This document shows, one piece after another, positions 34,335-47,504 of a stretch of DNA of 64,000 nucleotides. The notes under the pieces are model-generated. The model saw only the letters and a program-made list of their open reading frames with translations. It was not told where the DNA came from and ran no database searches. The stretch's first letter is position 1. The number at the start of each line of letters is the position of its first letter. The position numbers and the translations under genes are program-made. The DNA lies in assembly GCA_029851415.1 (NCBI GenBank), contig CM056741.1, positions 148,602,522 to 148,666,521 on the forward strand, read 5' to 3'. The DNA comes from Eretmocerus hayati. Taxonomy: Eukaryota > Arthropoda > Insecta > Hymenoptera > Aphelinidae.

Positions 34335-37300
34335 CTTATGAGACAAGTAACGAGTCGCGCACATCGATTGCCAAGTCAGATCACTTAGCAGTTGCTGCTC
34401 ATGGGCTCAAATTTTCTGATAAGCAGGAGGCAGTTATTGCTGATCTAAAGTAGAGAAACGAGAAAGAAGGAGACAGAAATCGGTAGATGAGTTAATTGAA
34501 TTTCATCTGCTCAAGCAATACTCGTGATCTGAGAGTGAATTGGATTCAAGTCATCGAAAGACTGAAATATATAGGATCTCTGTGAACTACCCAGTTTGAG
34601 AGGAGTCCTATGATGTTGAAAAAAATTTCAGAATAAATTTGAATTGGATCAGCTGCTTATTTTCCGTTTCTGTATGGTTTAGCCAAAACCTTAGTGTACA
34701 CATCAATGGTCATATGTCCTTCATTTTATCAGTTAGCGTGCAATTGATTACAATTTACATCGATTTCAGAGCCTACTAATTCACCGTTCAGGGTAATCAT
34801 TGTATGCATTACTAGTTAGACATGAATCTGCCATCGTTTGAATATTTGTGTATTTTTCCATCGTAACGCCATGATCATGGTAAGAGGCACGGAGAAGTGA
34901 GACTTCACAGTGCAGAGGTAGGAGATATTACAATTTTATCAAACGAATTCTCTTTCCGTCAACTCTTTGGTCTCACTTATCTGTCCTCTTCCAAAAGTTT
35001 CTCTTGGCGAGTATTTTACCTTTGGCAATTCCTCAGTCTTTTTCATTGTTATACTTGTTTAATACTCACCTCTCACTTGATCGTCCTTCAAATTATCTAC
35101 TTGCAATAGTTCATGTCTCTTCTTTCCCTCTTAGCTCTTTAATCATTTTCTATGACGATTCAGTCATAACATCGTATTTGTTTTATATGTGCTCTCCGAT
35201 TTCCTTGATTTTTTTTTGTTATTTCATCTACCTTTATTTCCTCTCTTCTCAAATATTCGCACCGATGCCCCTCTCTTTGTCCTGCTCTTCATAGCTTTCT
35301 TAGGGTGTGTCCACAAATATGCATTTGCACTGTACACGTGCACATAAATGGCTCAATGAATTTCAGGCAAAACTAGACGGGACTCGTCGAGTTCTGTTGA
35401 GAATCAGTCGATTATGGAGCACAAAACCCAAACCGATTAAAATCAGAAGTTGTGAGCCCTTCAATCTTTGTTCAAATTCGATGAGCTGCACGCGTGCACG
35501 TGTGCAGTGCATATGGTCGGTGTGCGCTGCATACGAATGCATATGCATAGATTGTGGATTCACCCTTATACACATGCGCAGTTGCTAATTCATCTCCGCG
35601 AGCTTTCTTGCTGATTACGATTTTTAACCTCTCCAATGACTCATATTTTCTTTCGTTAATCTGACACCTTTCGGCTTGGCCCATTACTATGATTCATGAC
35701 TCCAATTTTCTCTCCTCTTCTTGCATATTTTCTTCCGTCTTTTCTCGCTCTTGAACACCTTTTTCCACACCGTGGTATAGCACTTGTTTCACACCTCTTT
35801 TTATCGCATTCAGTCAGTTCGACCGCCATTTTTTCCTCCCAAGCCCAGAATCTAAATTCTTATATTCTGCAAAGGAAGTTAGATGATGTAAGGGAAAGTT
35901 TCTTCAGAAAAGGATGGACCTTTGACCAATATCACAAAAATATCAATAATTTGAGGTCATACTTATTCAAAAACTCATGGTTTCCGAATTTCCGTTATAT
36001 ATCGTGTCAGGGGAGTCCAAAGAAGAATTCTCCAGAAGAATCCGCTGCCATGAGATGGTCATTTTTTTTTTACTCACAAAGAGGTAGGTAGACGAATCAA
36101 TTGATTGTGTCACGGTCAATGAGGTACTTTTACACAGTCTGTGATTATCTTTTACCGCCAGATTCCGTACCTTACACCGAGACAAGAGGGCGATCAAAAA
36201 AAACTGTTACGCTGGTACCTTAATCATTCACTCCAGTCTCTCTCTTTCACGCAACTTTTGTGAACAAAGGGTCCTGACTTTTAACATTCATGCCTGTGCT
36301 TTTTTAGTACATAACTTCATCTCACGATGAGAATCGATTGAACTTGGACAGAGCCATTCTTGTCAGTTTTATTGGTACTTCGGTAACCATGAAATCTGTA
36401 GCTCGAATCACCCAAATTTCAGGTAAAAGGAATCATCTCTCGGTCTGGTTTGATATTTCAACATTGTTTCATCTAGTCACCATCATGAATCTGCAAGTGA
36501 AATTCTGTCATTACGTATCATCCGTTCCATCTCCAATACATATTTGACACTATAATATTCTAGTCACAGCAGTTACGGTGAATGGGCAATTTATAAATCT
36601 CACGCCTTATTTTTTTCTCAGAAAGAGTAAACTTTCCAGGAGCCCTGTATGTATATCAAATGAGCAAAAAACATCAAGTGATACTGCTCGAAGGCGAGAA
36701 TATTTATGCGCATACATGTAAAGCAGATCGAATGGTTAATTCTCATCGTAAATCAGAGATGCACGATTTTAAAAAAATGTTCAATTGATCCTCGAGGCCG
36801 ATTTTCCCATAAGGGACAAACACGATCTCGCGGTCCAAGTCCGGTGCATTTTACACATATACATATACTTGGTGACTCTTTCGCGCATAATACGCACACA
36901 TCGCGATATCGACTCGCGCTTCCGTATAACTTTGACGCGGTTACAGGAGCCGCACATATGCGCAAGTTATAAAGCGTTAATAGATGCAATTAGCGATCGC
37001 CGCGGGTGTGCATTTGCAAAAGCTTTTTCCATCTCTTGGGTTCGTTCGTTAGCTTTGAAACAAGTTCTGGGCATCGGGACGAGCAAATGCTTTCGAGCTA
37101 GTGCACGCATATATACGTGTAAAAGCGCGAGTTCCTCTTCTCTGATGTAGTGTATTAGCTCATGGGTGATCCGAACAAGCCCCAAAGAGACTGTAATTCA
37201 AGTATTAGCCCGGTTTTGCTTCGTGCATGGTGTTATCGAGATGGTTTGATCATTATACCGCGAGTGACGATCCAAATTAATTCTCACTGGTTTATTACAT

Positions 37301-39050
37301 GCGTGCGAAATACGCTTTAGTTGCCTCAATTTCTTTGTATGTTTGCCCTGGAGTTTTTTTAGGCTTGTGACATGTATTGCAAGGAATTTCAAATTACTTG
37401 TTCTGTAAGTAGATCTTCAGGTGACTAGTGATGTGGTCTCCGTTAGCTGAGCAAGTCGATGCTTGGTTGGAAAAATCTTGGTACTCGGGACGCATTCATA
37501 ACACCGTTTGCACATCATCATCTCTCGGAACTACTGGAACTCAGACTGAATGCAGAATTGACGGGATTTATGGAAAGAAACGGAAAATGAGTCTGGCTAA
37601 TGATGGAGTTGCAGGGACTCTCCAAGACTTTCGACGACTTTGTGTGCGAGAGCTGATTAGTACATATCCTCTCTCGAACTTTTTAGCTGCATTTCTAATA
37701 TGCTCCAAAGCCGACGCCAAGGTTTCTCAGCCATATTCAATAGCAGCAATTATTCTTTTACAGTCATTGGGCTCGACTCTTCTATGCAAGAGATTTCTTC
37801 TCTTTCCGAAATGAGTCATGGTCAGAGAAATGAGTCAATACATATCAAAGGAATCACCAAAAGAAGTCATTGTGGAAACGGAAGTGAAATCACAGATTTG
37901 CCGGAGACTTCGAGAGAAGCCTTTTCTTATCATCAGAAGATGATATCCAAACGAAAAAGTTGCGGAGTCTAACCCCTAAGAGTTTTGGACTTACAACCCA
38001 TGACATTAGCATTGTTCATGTGGGCGATTATTGAAAAATGGTAAACATAGATATTCGTTTTATGATGATTGATTGATCGATTCTTCATTTCAGAGATCAA
38101 AGACTTCAGGTCCTACATAGTCATCGCTACATTATTTGAAAACATTATTCTTAGTTTTTAGGCATTAGTCACAGGCAATTACATGAATGTGTTGATGGCT
38201 AATAATTCTAGAACAAGGAATGCTAATGTTAATGACTGCGAATCAAAACAGCTTGAGCGTTAGCCTTTGCAGTCTGGATATCGAATTTTGATGTCAAAGA
38301 AAGATTGTTGCCAAATTTTCAGCATAATTCATAACTAGCACTCTTTGAACCTTCTAAGAGAGCCTAAAATGAAACTTCTTGACCCAGAACTTTCCTTCAG
38401 GGCCAAAGATGTTACTAGCATTACGTATTACTGATGGGAAATTCTATGATACTAACTTGAAAAATTGTTTCTAGAAGAGTTTTAAACATAAGGTCTATGA
38501 ATAAAATGATATCAATGAAAAGTAAATGAGACAACAGAATGGCCCAGATATTTCATGGAGATTGATATACGAGTAAAACTTAATTTTAGCTAAAGTTGAG
38601 GTAAATTAAGTGCTAGCAAACAAGGTAAAAAAGTGTCCTCTTGAGATCCTCGTTGCTTCGCCAGTGACTTTGAAAATCTGCATTATCTTGACCAAGTCAG
38701 AGCGAACATTTGTCGACTCATATTGCAATGGATGGCGGTGACTTTAATGCGTGGTATTCTCTGAAAGGTACCGCGTATGTGCGACTGAAAGCTAATATGC
38801 GTATGAAGTAAAGTGCGGTTGTGGTGGCACCCCGGAGATTTGTGCCATCTTGATTGAAATAAACTGCATGCACTAAGTCCTCGTTGTCTTCGTTGCTTCC
38901 CCCTCGGAGCCCATCGTCATGATGAGTGAAAGGCTACCTTATTGCATGCGTGGCACAGATATTACGCTCACAAAAGAAGATAGAGTGGTATATTCGTGAA
39001 TGCATCTATTTTGATGATCTCACCGTTTGACATAATTTTGCTTATTTATT
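34335..39050. other. Unassigned, pyrimidine-rich then CpG-rich patches
   Basis: No gene recognised. Pyrimidine-rich DNA spans about 34990-35290 and 35690-35860, giving Leu/Ser/Phe-rich frames. A CpG-rich patch lies at about 36780-37000. Frames at 37428-37814 (128 codons) and 37700-37972 (90 codons) overlap in different frames and could be one decayed sequence, but show no motif I know. The inverted repeat at 35329-35510 is listed separately. Confidence 0.25.
35329..35510. repeat. Imperfect inverted repeat, about 40-bp arms
   Basis: GCACTGTACACGTGCAC (from about 35329) is inverted as GCACGTGTGCAGTGC (ending near 35510). Homology continues inward through GCTCAATGAATTT/GCTCATCGAATTT. It is probably a decayed foldback element; both arms contain the CACGTG core. 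Confidence 0.55.
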
Positions 39051-39056
39051 GTTTTA

Positions 39057-39887
39057 GGCTCGTTCTACATAGGACGCGCTCAGCGCGTAAGCGTAAACGC
39101 GTACGCTTGCACTCAAAGCATTTGATGCAGGGATTTTCATGGAGCAGCCTCACCAGTCGTTTTCCACTCGGAAATTCCACAGGTAAAGAACTGGTTGATG
39201 CTTGGTGGGCCTCGACTGACATTATCGAGTTCACCAATCAAGTTTTTCCATGTTTTTCCATGAACGAATAGGGAGAAACATCAGCGTTGGCCGCGAAAGC
39301 CTTTTCGAAAAAAGATATAGGTGTAGCAACATTTTCGTGATTCAGTATCCGGGATAGTGATCACTTATCTTGATCTTGCGTAGTTTTTGATCCCAAACAA
39401 AATTACAGTCTTCGCAAACTAAGACGGGTGTTCACCAATGCGGATACCGAGTTGCAAACACGTTGCTCAAACTGAATTTTTCGGGAAGAGGATCGCTGGT
39501 CCGCCACTGCTGATTCTTCCTATTTGTTCGTGAAAAAACATGAGAAAAATTGTTTTTCTGACACAAAGAAGTCATCCGAAGACCACCACCAATCAATGTC
39601 ATAGGTTTCGTATTTCACCGATAATGAAAGAGGGGGTAATTCTTAGGGTGGCCAATGCTGATGTTTTTCTCTAATTGATTGTGGAAAAACATAAAGAAAC
39701 TTGATTTTTGGCTCGTCAATGTCAGTCGGGGCCTACTAATCGACAACCAACTCTTCCCTTGGGAAAATTCTGAGTAGAAAACGACTGGTAAAGCTGCTTC
39801 ATGAAATTCTCTGCATTGAATGCTTTAAGCGCAAGCGTGTGCGCATACGCTCACGCGCTAGGCGCATCCTATGTAGAACAAGCCATA
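39057..39887. mobile_element. 830-bp non-autonomous DNA element, about 240-bp TIRs
   Basis: Arms 39057-39297 and 39645-39887 are inverted copies. The outer ends read GGCTCGTTCTACATAGGA and GGCTTGTTCTACATAGGA. They are followed by a GC-rich subterminal zone of repeated GCGTA/GCGC steps (GCGCGTAAGCGTAAACGC), then AAAGCATT-ATGCAG and CCAGTCGTTTTC, all mirrored. GC-rich subterminal repeats next to the TIR are common in hAT-like elements, but no 8-bp target duplication could be confirmed, so superfamily is open. No transposase frame is present. Confidence 0.8.
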
Positions 39888-40250
39888 CAATGTCCAAACT
39901 GGACAGGGAGCTTATGGATGATGAGCTCTCATAACGGTCATTCATTTGTCTCGAAACTAGGTTTGATCTTACTCACTTGTGCAAGAAATCAGAATTTTTG
40001 GTACAGGCTCGAGCACAGGCTCATCAGCATACAAGGAGCAATCCATCCAAAAATCACTTCCCCCTCCTCCTATCTGACGAATCATATTTCTGATAATCTG
40101 AATCTTCTTGACCCGAGTAATGAGTTGTATCATGTGCATGAATGTGTATAATTCTTGAAGGAATCCATCTATCTATCTATCCATCTCAGAATTTTAGGAA
40201 ATGATTGGGAATAGCAAGAAACCCTAAGACGACGCCCCCTCAATTTGAAT

Positions 40251-40513
40251 GGAATGTCCGATCAACTTGTAAATATACTTGAATCGTCCCCATGTGTGAT
40301 ATTAGTCGAACGATGACGAGTTAAACTCTATTGAGTCTACACTTATATTTTAATTTATACATGTAAAAATGCACTAATAACATCTTCCAATAGTGCCTGA
40401 TGAGGTCAACAGAAATCGTTGACGAAACGTTGCAAATATACAAATTTGCTAAAACGATCGTCCTTTGATATTCTTTGCACGAGCACCCTTTAGTCCTCCA
40501 AGGAATGTCCGAT
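40251..40513 (+). mobile_element. Retrozyme-like insertion with 12-bp target duplication
   Basis: A perfect 12-bp direct repeat GGAATGTCCGAT (40251-40262 and 40502-40513) brackets about 239 bp. Inside, a partial copy of the ribozyme 3' flank (TTGTAAATATAC, from 40268) recurs as TTGCAAATATAC (from 40431). The following phrases ATCGTCC and GATATT also recur in order, giving a head-to-tail monomer of roughly 163-174 bp present about 1.5 times. Animal retrozymes are small non-autonomous retroelements, related to Penelope-like elements, made of tandem hammerhead-bearing monomers; this layout fits. No reverse transcriptase is encoded. Confidence 0.7.
40391..40441 (+). ncRNA. Hammerhead-like self-cleaving ribozyme (Penelope/retrozyme type)
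   Basis: The conserved CTGATGA box (40397-40403) is followed by a 6-bp stem II (GTCAAC 40405-40410 with GTTGAC 40418-40423, 7-nt loop) and the GAAAC box (40424-40428). After GAAA comes CGTT, so stem III is minimal (ACGT, self-complementary), as in Penelope-type hammerheads thought to act as dimers. Cleavage would be expected after the GTT at 40429-40431, with GC on both sides able to start stem I. One extra G (40404) separates the CTGATGA box from stem II, a deviation from the textbook core. Activity is therefore not assured. Confidence 0.6.
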
Positions 40514-43500
40514 GGTGACGTCGGTTTTGACCTCGACAGACATTTTCAAGAGGACATTTAGAGGTCAACCTGATTTTTTCTATAGAAACACGTATTTTAG
40601 AACTCAGATGCTGACAGACCGTGGAAAATTTTGCAATTTTCATCCGAAATATTGTTCGATGTGACTGGACCCTGGCGAGATGCAGAAGAGCTAATTCAAT
40701 AAGATTCTCAATACAGGTTGATAGTAACCTCCGAAGCTTAATGAGAGAGCGTTGCGGTAGTAAATGTTCAAAATGGAAGTTGGTCATTATTAAAATGACA
40801 ATTTGGAAGTCATTCTCAAGATAATTTGGATGAGTCCAGCTCAAGTTTTTTGAATGAAAGCGCCTGGAAAACGAATGGCCTTGAAAATGATCGCCAATTT
40901 AACACGATGGTCACGACTTTTTACTTTGATAAGGAGCAACTTTGAATCCAAAAATTTCCTGACGGGACGCTTTCCTCTGCACATCCTCTCGGAACTATCG
41001 AGGATATCGTCCGCCGAAGTTTCGGCCGATGTATACTAAACCTTCCCTTATTCCTGCATCTCGCAAAGATGCAGTCAAATAAAAATTGCTTTCATCAAAA
41101 ATTTCATGATTTTTCATTTTCCATTTTAGAAAGTTGAGCTAATTTCCAAATGCCCTGCACCTCAAAATCAAGGTCCTATGGTGAAGAGTTCAAAAGAGAT
41201 CCCCACTTGTAATCTTCGAGGTCGTCAAAATCATCCTTGACTTGAAATGGCCCGAAACTTTGGTACGAAGATCCACTCGTTCAAGGTTTGAGTATGATAT
41301 GGAAAAATCAGTCTGAATGAGGAATATAAGACACATTCCTAGCTGAAAATTATTTGCTCTTCATTGCTCCAGCACAAACTCGACGTATTCAGAGTTTACT
41401 ACACAGTATATCCAGTTCTGTTTGATCATCCACTCTCATCAGTAATCTCGTGCATCAGCAAAAAAAAAGCAAAACAGTTCTCGCCATGAACATGTACTTT
41501 ACCTACTATGCCTGGGAAAACAGGGGGCCTCACGGAAGCTGCGGGCAACACCAGCGCATCATCATTGTAAACTGTATATAATACTTGCTCCCGGTCACAA
41601 CCTATACTAACGGCAGGTTCATACAAGATTGGATGGGAGTTGCTCTCGGGTAGATCACGGAGAGTAATCGTGGTATGGTGTGTATTATGGCAAAGCTCGT
41701 TCGGGTGCATAGCACGATCGACTGAGAGGGGAGAATACACATCAAGGAATAGCGATACAGGTCTTGGGGGCACAGGTGAAACATGAGCAGAGGAGCATTG
41801 AAGAAAGATGCAAGAGGGTCGATCTCTCACTTGTTCCGGTATTCGTGGGAAAAATCTACCAACTGAGAGAACCTTTTTGCATACGTTAATCTACTTGTAG
41901 AATCATATTTTGCTTCTAATACTGATGGAAAGTTCATGGGTATTAACCTATCATCGATTTGCGATTTTTATGAGTGCAAGTGGTTAATTTTGTTATGAAT
42001 ACAGAGCACAACAGAGCAAAATAAATTTGTGCTTCACAGACCTTTTACCCTCTCTATATTGCGCATGATTGGGATGAGACTGTCTCTATACCTGTCGCGG
42101 TATAGAAATTTGATACCTACCTGTTGCTTCGTGTGAGAAGATTTTTCAAGCCACATCTCGTGCGGAACCAAGTGTTACAGTGCGTGAGAGAAAGAGAAGA
42201 CTTGTATCTTGTGTGTTAATGCTGTTCTGATCTAGAGAAGGGATCAACTTAGCAGGAAACCAACAGTTGTCAAGCTCATGGACTATCCCTGAACACTGAA
42301 ATTCTCACGGAACTGCCTCTTTTTTACACTTTCTTAGGCTATTTTTGGGGAAGTTTTTCACGTATTTCTTACATCAAACTGGGGTATGTTACAGACTAAT
42401 TTTTTCTCACGCTCTTCGCGAGCACACACTCAAAATGTTCAGACTGAGGATATCGAGTAGTAACTTTACAAAAACACAAATTTGCCCCGATTTGGGAAAC
42501 CAACAGAAACGTTCATTTACTGCGAGTCGAGATCATGGATTGCAAAAATTACAACCGAGAATACAACCATAATCCACTTTTATTTCTTTCCAATAAAAGT
42601 TCATTGGAAAGTAAAGAAAGAAAAAGAGTTGCTTACAAGTGCAAGCAACTCTCAATCATGAAGCTATACTCCATTACAAACACCTCAACTCGATCCACCA
42701 ATATCATCAATAAAATTTTCAATTCCAGTAAGTGGAAAATGTGGAACTTCTGGCCAAGTAATGGCCAAAATCCATGTATAGCCATTTTTACACTGAAAAA
42801 AAAAATTTTTACCAGTATATTTTTCAAAGACTATAATCCCACATGAAAGCCCAACACTCACGTAAGATCATACATTGAATTAAAACGTCGATTGGAACTC
42901 ACACGAATTTGCTTTTCACTGAGAATTTTTACCCATACGTACGACTAGCAACCTTCAAGTTAAACTAAATGTAGCATCTTGATGCCAGCATTACAGTACT
43001 TGAACATGACACACCGCCACGCGAACCGTTTACACATGACAGTCTTATCGAAATTACATTTGTTCACAAAGGAGTTTTCTCGTGCATGCTAACAACAAGC
43101 TCTATAACCTGTAGCTGTACTGGCAGTATAACGATGGGCGACGACCTTACGAGCTGTACTGTTGCTATATTTCTTGTAAAAAGTTCTCGCCCTACAAGCT
43201 ACGAGCATCTAGGACATTTGCAAGAAGATATGCTATCACCTGATGCGGGACCCAAACAAGAAGATAAAAAGCCTTGCTTCAAAAACATCGACAAGAGTGC
43301 GCTGTGATTTCTGAGGATAACGAGCAATTTTCCCGCGCGTGAGGCGTTTCGTGTAAATCATGAGGACCTCTTCTTTTTTGCCATTGTTTGATCTAAGATG
43401 ATCATAGTCTGTAATCCATAGGTGATGTTGTACGAAAATTGATGCGGGTTCAGATTTAGATGTGCTCTGAAAATACTGAAGGTTTGATATGCTGATCGAT

Positions 43501-45600
43501 TCTAATTTTTTTCGTGTGAAAATTCCTCAGATTAAATCCATTATATTTATTGAGATGATTTTCATCGGAACATGGTTTGGCTCAAGCAAAATGTTCACCT
43601 TTTATGCGTCATAATATTAAGAAACAAAAATCAGGCTATAAATTGCGTGAACTGGTTCTGATTAGTCTTATCTTCCAATGGATGTGATCCAGAAATCTTT
43701 TTCTCAAATGATAAGTTTTTCATGGCTGATGTATAACAAGCAGCTCACGACGCAATATTTGTGAGGATTTTGCAGAATGTTCATGTACGATACGGATCAA
43801 TTTGAAACTTGTCAGATTTGACCCATGGATGCTTTCTTTGCTGAATAAACTGGGAAGATTGCAAAAGCCATTATGACCCCAAGGAGAGACGAAGACCAGT
43901 GCATTATGGTACAGGAAAGACAGCCTCATATTGCTCATTCGTCATCTGCAACATTCACAACATAAATTGCTCCGAGAGGTGAGATACACGCCTAATCACG
44001 CTCCGTTATTATACGTTACTTTCGATGCTGAGGTGCGATTTCTAAGCTTGGACGATAATTACCCTCGTAGGTGGTCTCTAATCGAAAGTGGACTGTATAA
44101 CCCGTACATAACGCAAAATCGCATTGGTCGATCACTTTGACGGAGCAATATAATGACCTGGGTTCAACGGGCATTTCTGATAACGATGATTACCCTGATG
44201 TATCACAGGTGATTTATCGAAGACGAGGTTCAACTATTGAGGATAGTTCACCATCTTCGAAAACCTTTACCAGGATTAGGCTGATGGTGAGATTGAGGGT
44301 GAGATTCTTTGAGGTTGAATGACTTGATATTGATGCAAACTATTTCAGATGATGATTTCCTGTCAACCCGATCAAACAGAAAATGGATGATTTGTATAAG
44401 ATTCTGTAAGGTTGAAAGTATTCGTTGGTTGCTATTAAATTATGAAATTCACCCACCTTCTTGCTTGCTAAAGGGTTAATACAGCTTTACTAAATAGGCA
44501 AGTTGACTTCAACATGATTCGCAACTTGATCAAACAACAATTCACTAAAAGCATCGTTTCTTGTGGTTCACTGGTCTGTGAACAGGTGTTTTGATATGCT
44601 GATAGGAATGCAATGATCGGATTTTTATGGATGAATGAGAACAATAATAGTGGCAATGAGGATATAATGAAGGAGAAAAAAATCGCATTTTTTATAGGTT
44701 GGTGGATTGTCGAACCAGCTGATAAAAAATGCCACTAAGAGATCCAAATTAGACGAGTTTTTCAAGCTTGATGGGATAGGTATTGGTCAGTTTGTCGCGA
44801 GAAAAAGAATCACTTCTCGGTTCCTAGGGTCTCAAGTCTTTCGATAAGGACACGATCGTCGCGTCAACAGGTCTTCAGTCATGATATACGATCTTCGAAA
44901 TATTCATGCTATCAACGAGGCCCTGGTACCTACTGATTCGAGTTCCAAGACGATTAGTACGCAATCATATTTTAGAAGTTTTGATTTTTGTCTCAAAGGA
45001 TCGACGAGTACTTATTGTTAGGAACACCTCAGCTTTCTAACGGTAAAATTAGATATTGCTACGAAAATTATCACTTATCTCCAAGAATCGAAGACGGAAG
45101 ATGACTGAAGTGCAAGTTGAAGAATAATATGTCCTTGAATTGAACTAACCTCAGATGATCTCGATAGTGACCATTGTTTGGACAGAGAATTGTTTTTCTA
45201 GATGATTGACCTCCTACATCTCTGAAGTTTGCAGCGATGAGTATGGTCTGATATTAAATTCACGCTTGAGTTTAGGCATCCTTACCACTTAGAGAGGACA
45301 TAACCAGATCTTGAATTCATAACAATCGTCCAATGAAATCTTTTGATCCACTGTAATCATGGAAATTGAATAAGACGGCATTATCAAATTCCTGCTATAT
45401 CATAACTTGCCCAACTTTCATTGTGACGGAAAGAGTTCTACAATTGGAAATGTTAGTTGCTTCAACCCTCGACACAGCAATCTTAAAGTGCAGGACTCCT
45501 CATCAAGTGACCTCCTCCTCAGCTGACTCGACCATCTGCCACCCAATGTTGTTACCTCATACCTATATCCATGACAATTGGTTTTGCGAGGGAATGCTTT
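40514..45600. other. Unassigned, no gene recognised
   Basis: No gene or element recognised. The longest frame is 41426-41830 minus (134 codons from a non-ATG start), with CDREQVLYTVYNDDALVLP and HVHGENCFAFFLLMHE visible; I know no matching family. It is less AT-rich than its surroundings, so an exon is possible. The 131-codon minus frame at 40449-40844 overlaps the retrozyme end and is not supported. Confidence 0.25.
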
Positions 45601-46025
45601 TGGCTTAATGCATCAAAAACGTTTGCTCTGAAATTCCGACGTTCGATAAGGTCTTTGGCCACCCGTGCCAACGCTTGTCACCTGCACACGCGACCACATA
45701 ACTGCCCCTCACAGAGGGTGAGGCTCAAGCGGGTGGCACACGACTCCCTCACGGATATCCGCACATAGAGGGAGGAAGTAACCGAGCTGGTATTGCTTGG
45801 TATTGCTGCAGCCATCAGCGGTTACGTACACCTTGCCACCAACGAGCACAGCCCCGACTTAGGGGTCGCAGGTGCGCGGTGCAAGAGGTCCCCGCTCGAG
45901 GGCCTGACCGTGTGGTGGATTCATGCTTGCTTGATTATAAGGCTGTCCCCGATGAGGCGTGATGTCCTGATGGTGAGCGTTTTTGGCTCACCTGCGGTCT
46001 ATTTAATGCACAGCTAGGCTGATGC
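45600..46025. other. GC-rich island, identity unknown
   Basis: About 400 bp of CpG- and GC-rich sequence sits abruptly in AT-rich DNA. Frames 45571-45768 and 45793-46017 plus cross it but are short, and neither shows a motif. It contains an inverted pair CCCCTCACAGAGGGTGAGG and the doublet TGGTATTGCT-TGGTATTGCT (45789 on). It may be a fragment of a GC-rich retroelement or an exon; I cannot decide. Confidence 0.4.
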
Positions 46026-47500
46026 GTCGACCGGCGTAAACTGTTTTTGTCTCGGTTTTTGTCCATTCGTTCAAAGTCTGACCAACGAGTTCTACACGAT
46101 AAGATTTTGATCTAAGTTTGTTTGAAATAAGTCCTATGATTTGCCTATCAGGTAATAGAACCCACCTTGTCCCTCGCCCCTTTCTTGCTCTGTTCCACTG
46201 GAAGGTCTGTCCTATTTGGGTAATTTCCAACGTATATATATATTTTTGATCATTCTTAACATAAATTACTCTGCAAAAAGCCATTTGCGGAATGCTGTCT
46301 CGTTTCCTATCGCGCGATGACTAAAAAATTGAAAACCACGAGAAACCTTCCTCTATGATTCTCATCATATCAAAGATCCTTTGAACTTTTTTTATCGAAA
46401 TTTATAATAAAATCAAACGGCTCATCTCTGAAATAAAAATTCTTAATCACAAAGTTGCAAGTTCATAATCTATCAGAAATGTTTTTGAAATCTTTTTCAT
46501 CCAGTTATCCTGCATATTCAATTGCAAATGATGTATCATCTACTCGATGTTCTGAATTACCTTGATTTACTCTCTTGAAAAATCAGTTATCACGCCACAT
46601 TCTATTATTTGCACTAGATGACGATGCATTGATTGTACACCCGTTGTCATCATTGTCATGATCAAAGACGGATTGATTCTCATTCATTCATAATCAATGC
46701 GAAGAGAATGAGATAATTGGGATTAAGTGAGTGGAAGATATCAGTGATACTCTTTCGTATGGAGTTTTCTAACACCAACGTTTCCGTCCGTGGAATCTTT
46801 ATGAGTCGCGTATTCACTGTAGAATATGCAGAATTTGCAAAGAAATTGGAATATCGATGTGACTTTCATTCTTTTTGTCGTCAAGATTGATCTCTGTTCT
46901 CACATATAAAAACCATAAGAGCATTTGGTCATCCAGCTCATTGTAATTTTGATATTATGGTACGTCATTAGGTGAATTCATAACCGATTGGTCTCGTTTA
47001 CAATCGTCATAATATAATTGAGTTGAGTGAGCCGATTTTTACCATTCTCACACGTTTAATGAAAGTTGGGGAGCTCTACCAAGGCAATACTGGAGACTCA
47101 GAGAATTCGAATCTTTTTGTACTGTCCGCATTTTTTCGTCTCAACTGGGAAAAATTACGCGTGCATCATAGGCAATTGACGGGACCGAGCATTTCCTTTC
47201 GTAAGAAATGGTGTTTTGCATCAAATTATTAAGCGTACTCCACTGTATTTAGGTTTTATGAAATTTTGGTGTTCTACTTAAAATTGTGGAAGAAGGAATT
47301 GTGAACTTTCGATTGGATAATCGAATGTTGAGTATGTGGAGCTGGAAATTGAATGAGTGCAGCGCTATGCGATTATGGACAGTCCCTGATAAATTCGTGT
47401 AACCCAATGGGAACGTGCCGAGATCGAGAGAAGGATTAAAAACTTTGGAATAAGAGAACATCCAAATTCAAATCGGATTATTTCCTAGGGTCGTAATGAA
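46025..47500. other. Unassigned, no gene recognised
   Basis: AT-rich. The minus frame 46003-46284 (93 codons) and plus frame 47023-47232 (69 codons) have no recognisable domain. Confidence 0.2.
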
Positions 47501-47504
47501 TCGA

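Noticed and set aside
34148..34453. 101-codon frame crossing the right end of the 2.4-kb foldback
   Set aside because: Most of it is the end module, whose inverted twin at 31.8-32.1 kb gives the same peptide. It diverges at the element boundary, so it is not a conserved gene.
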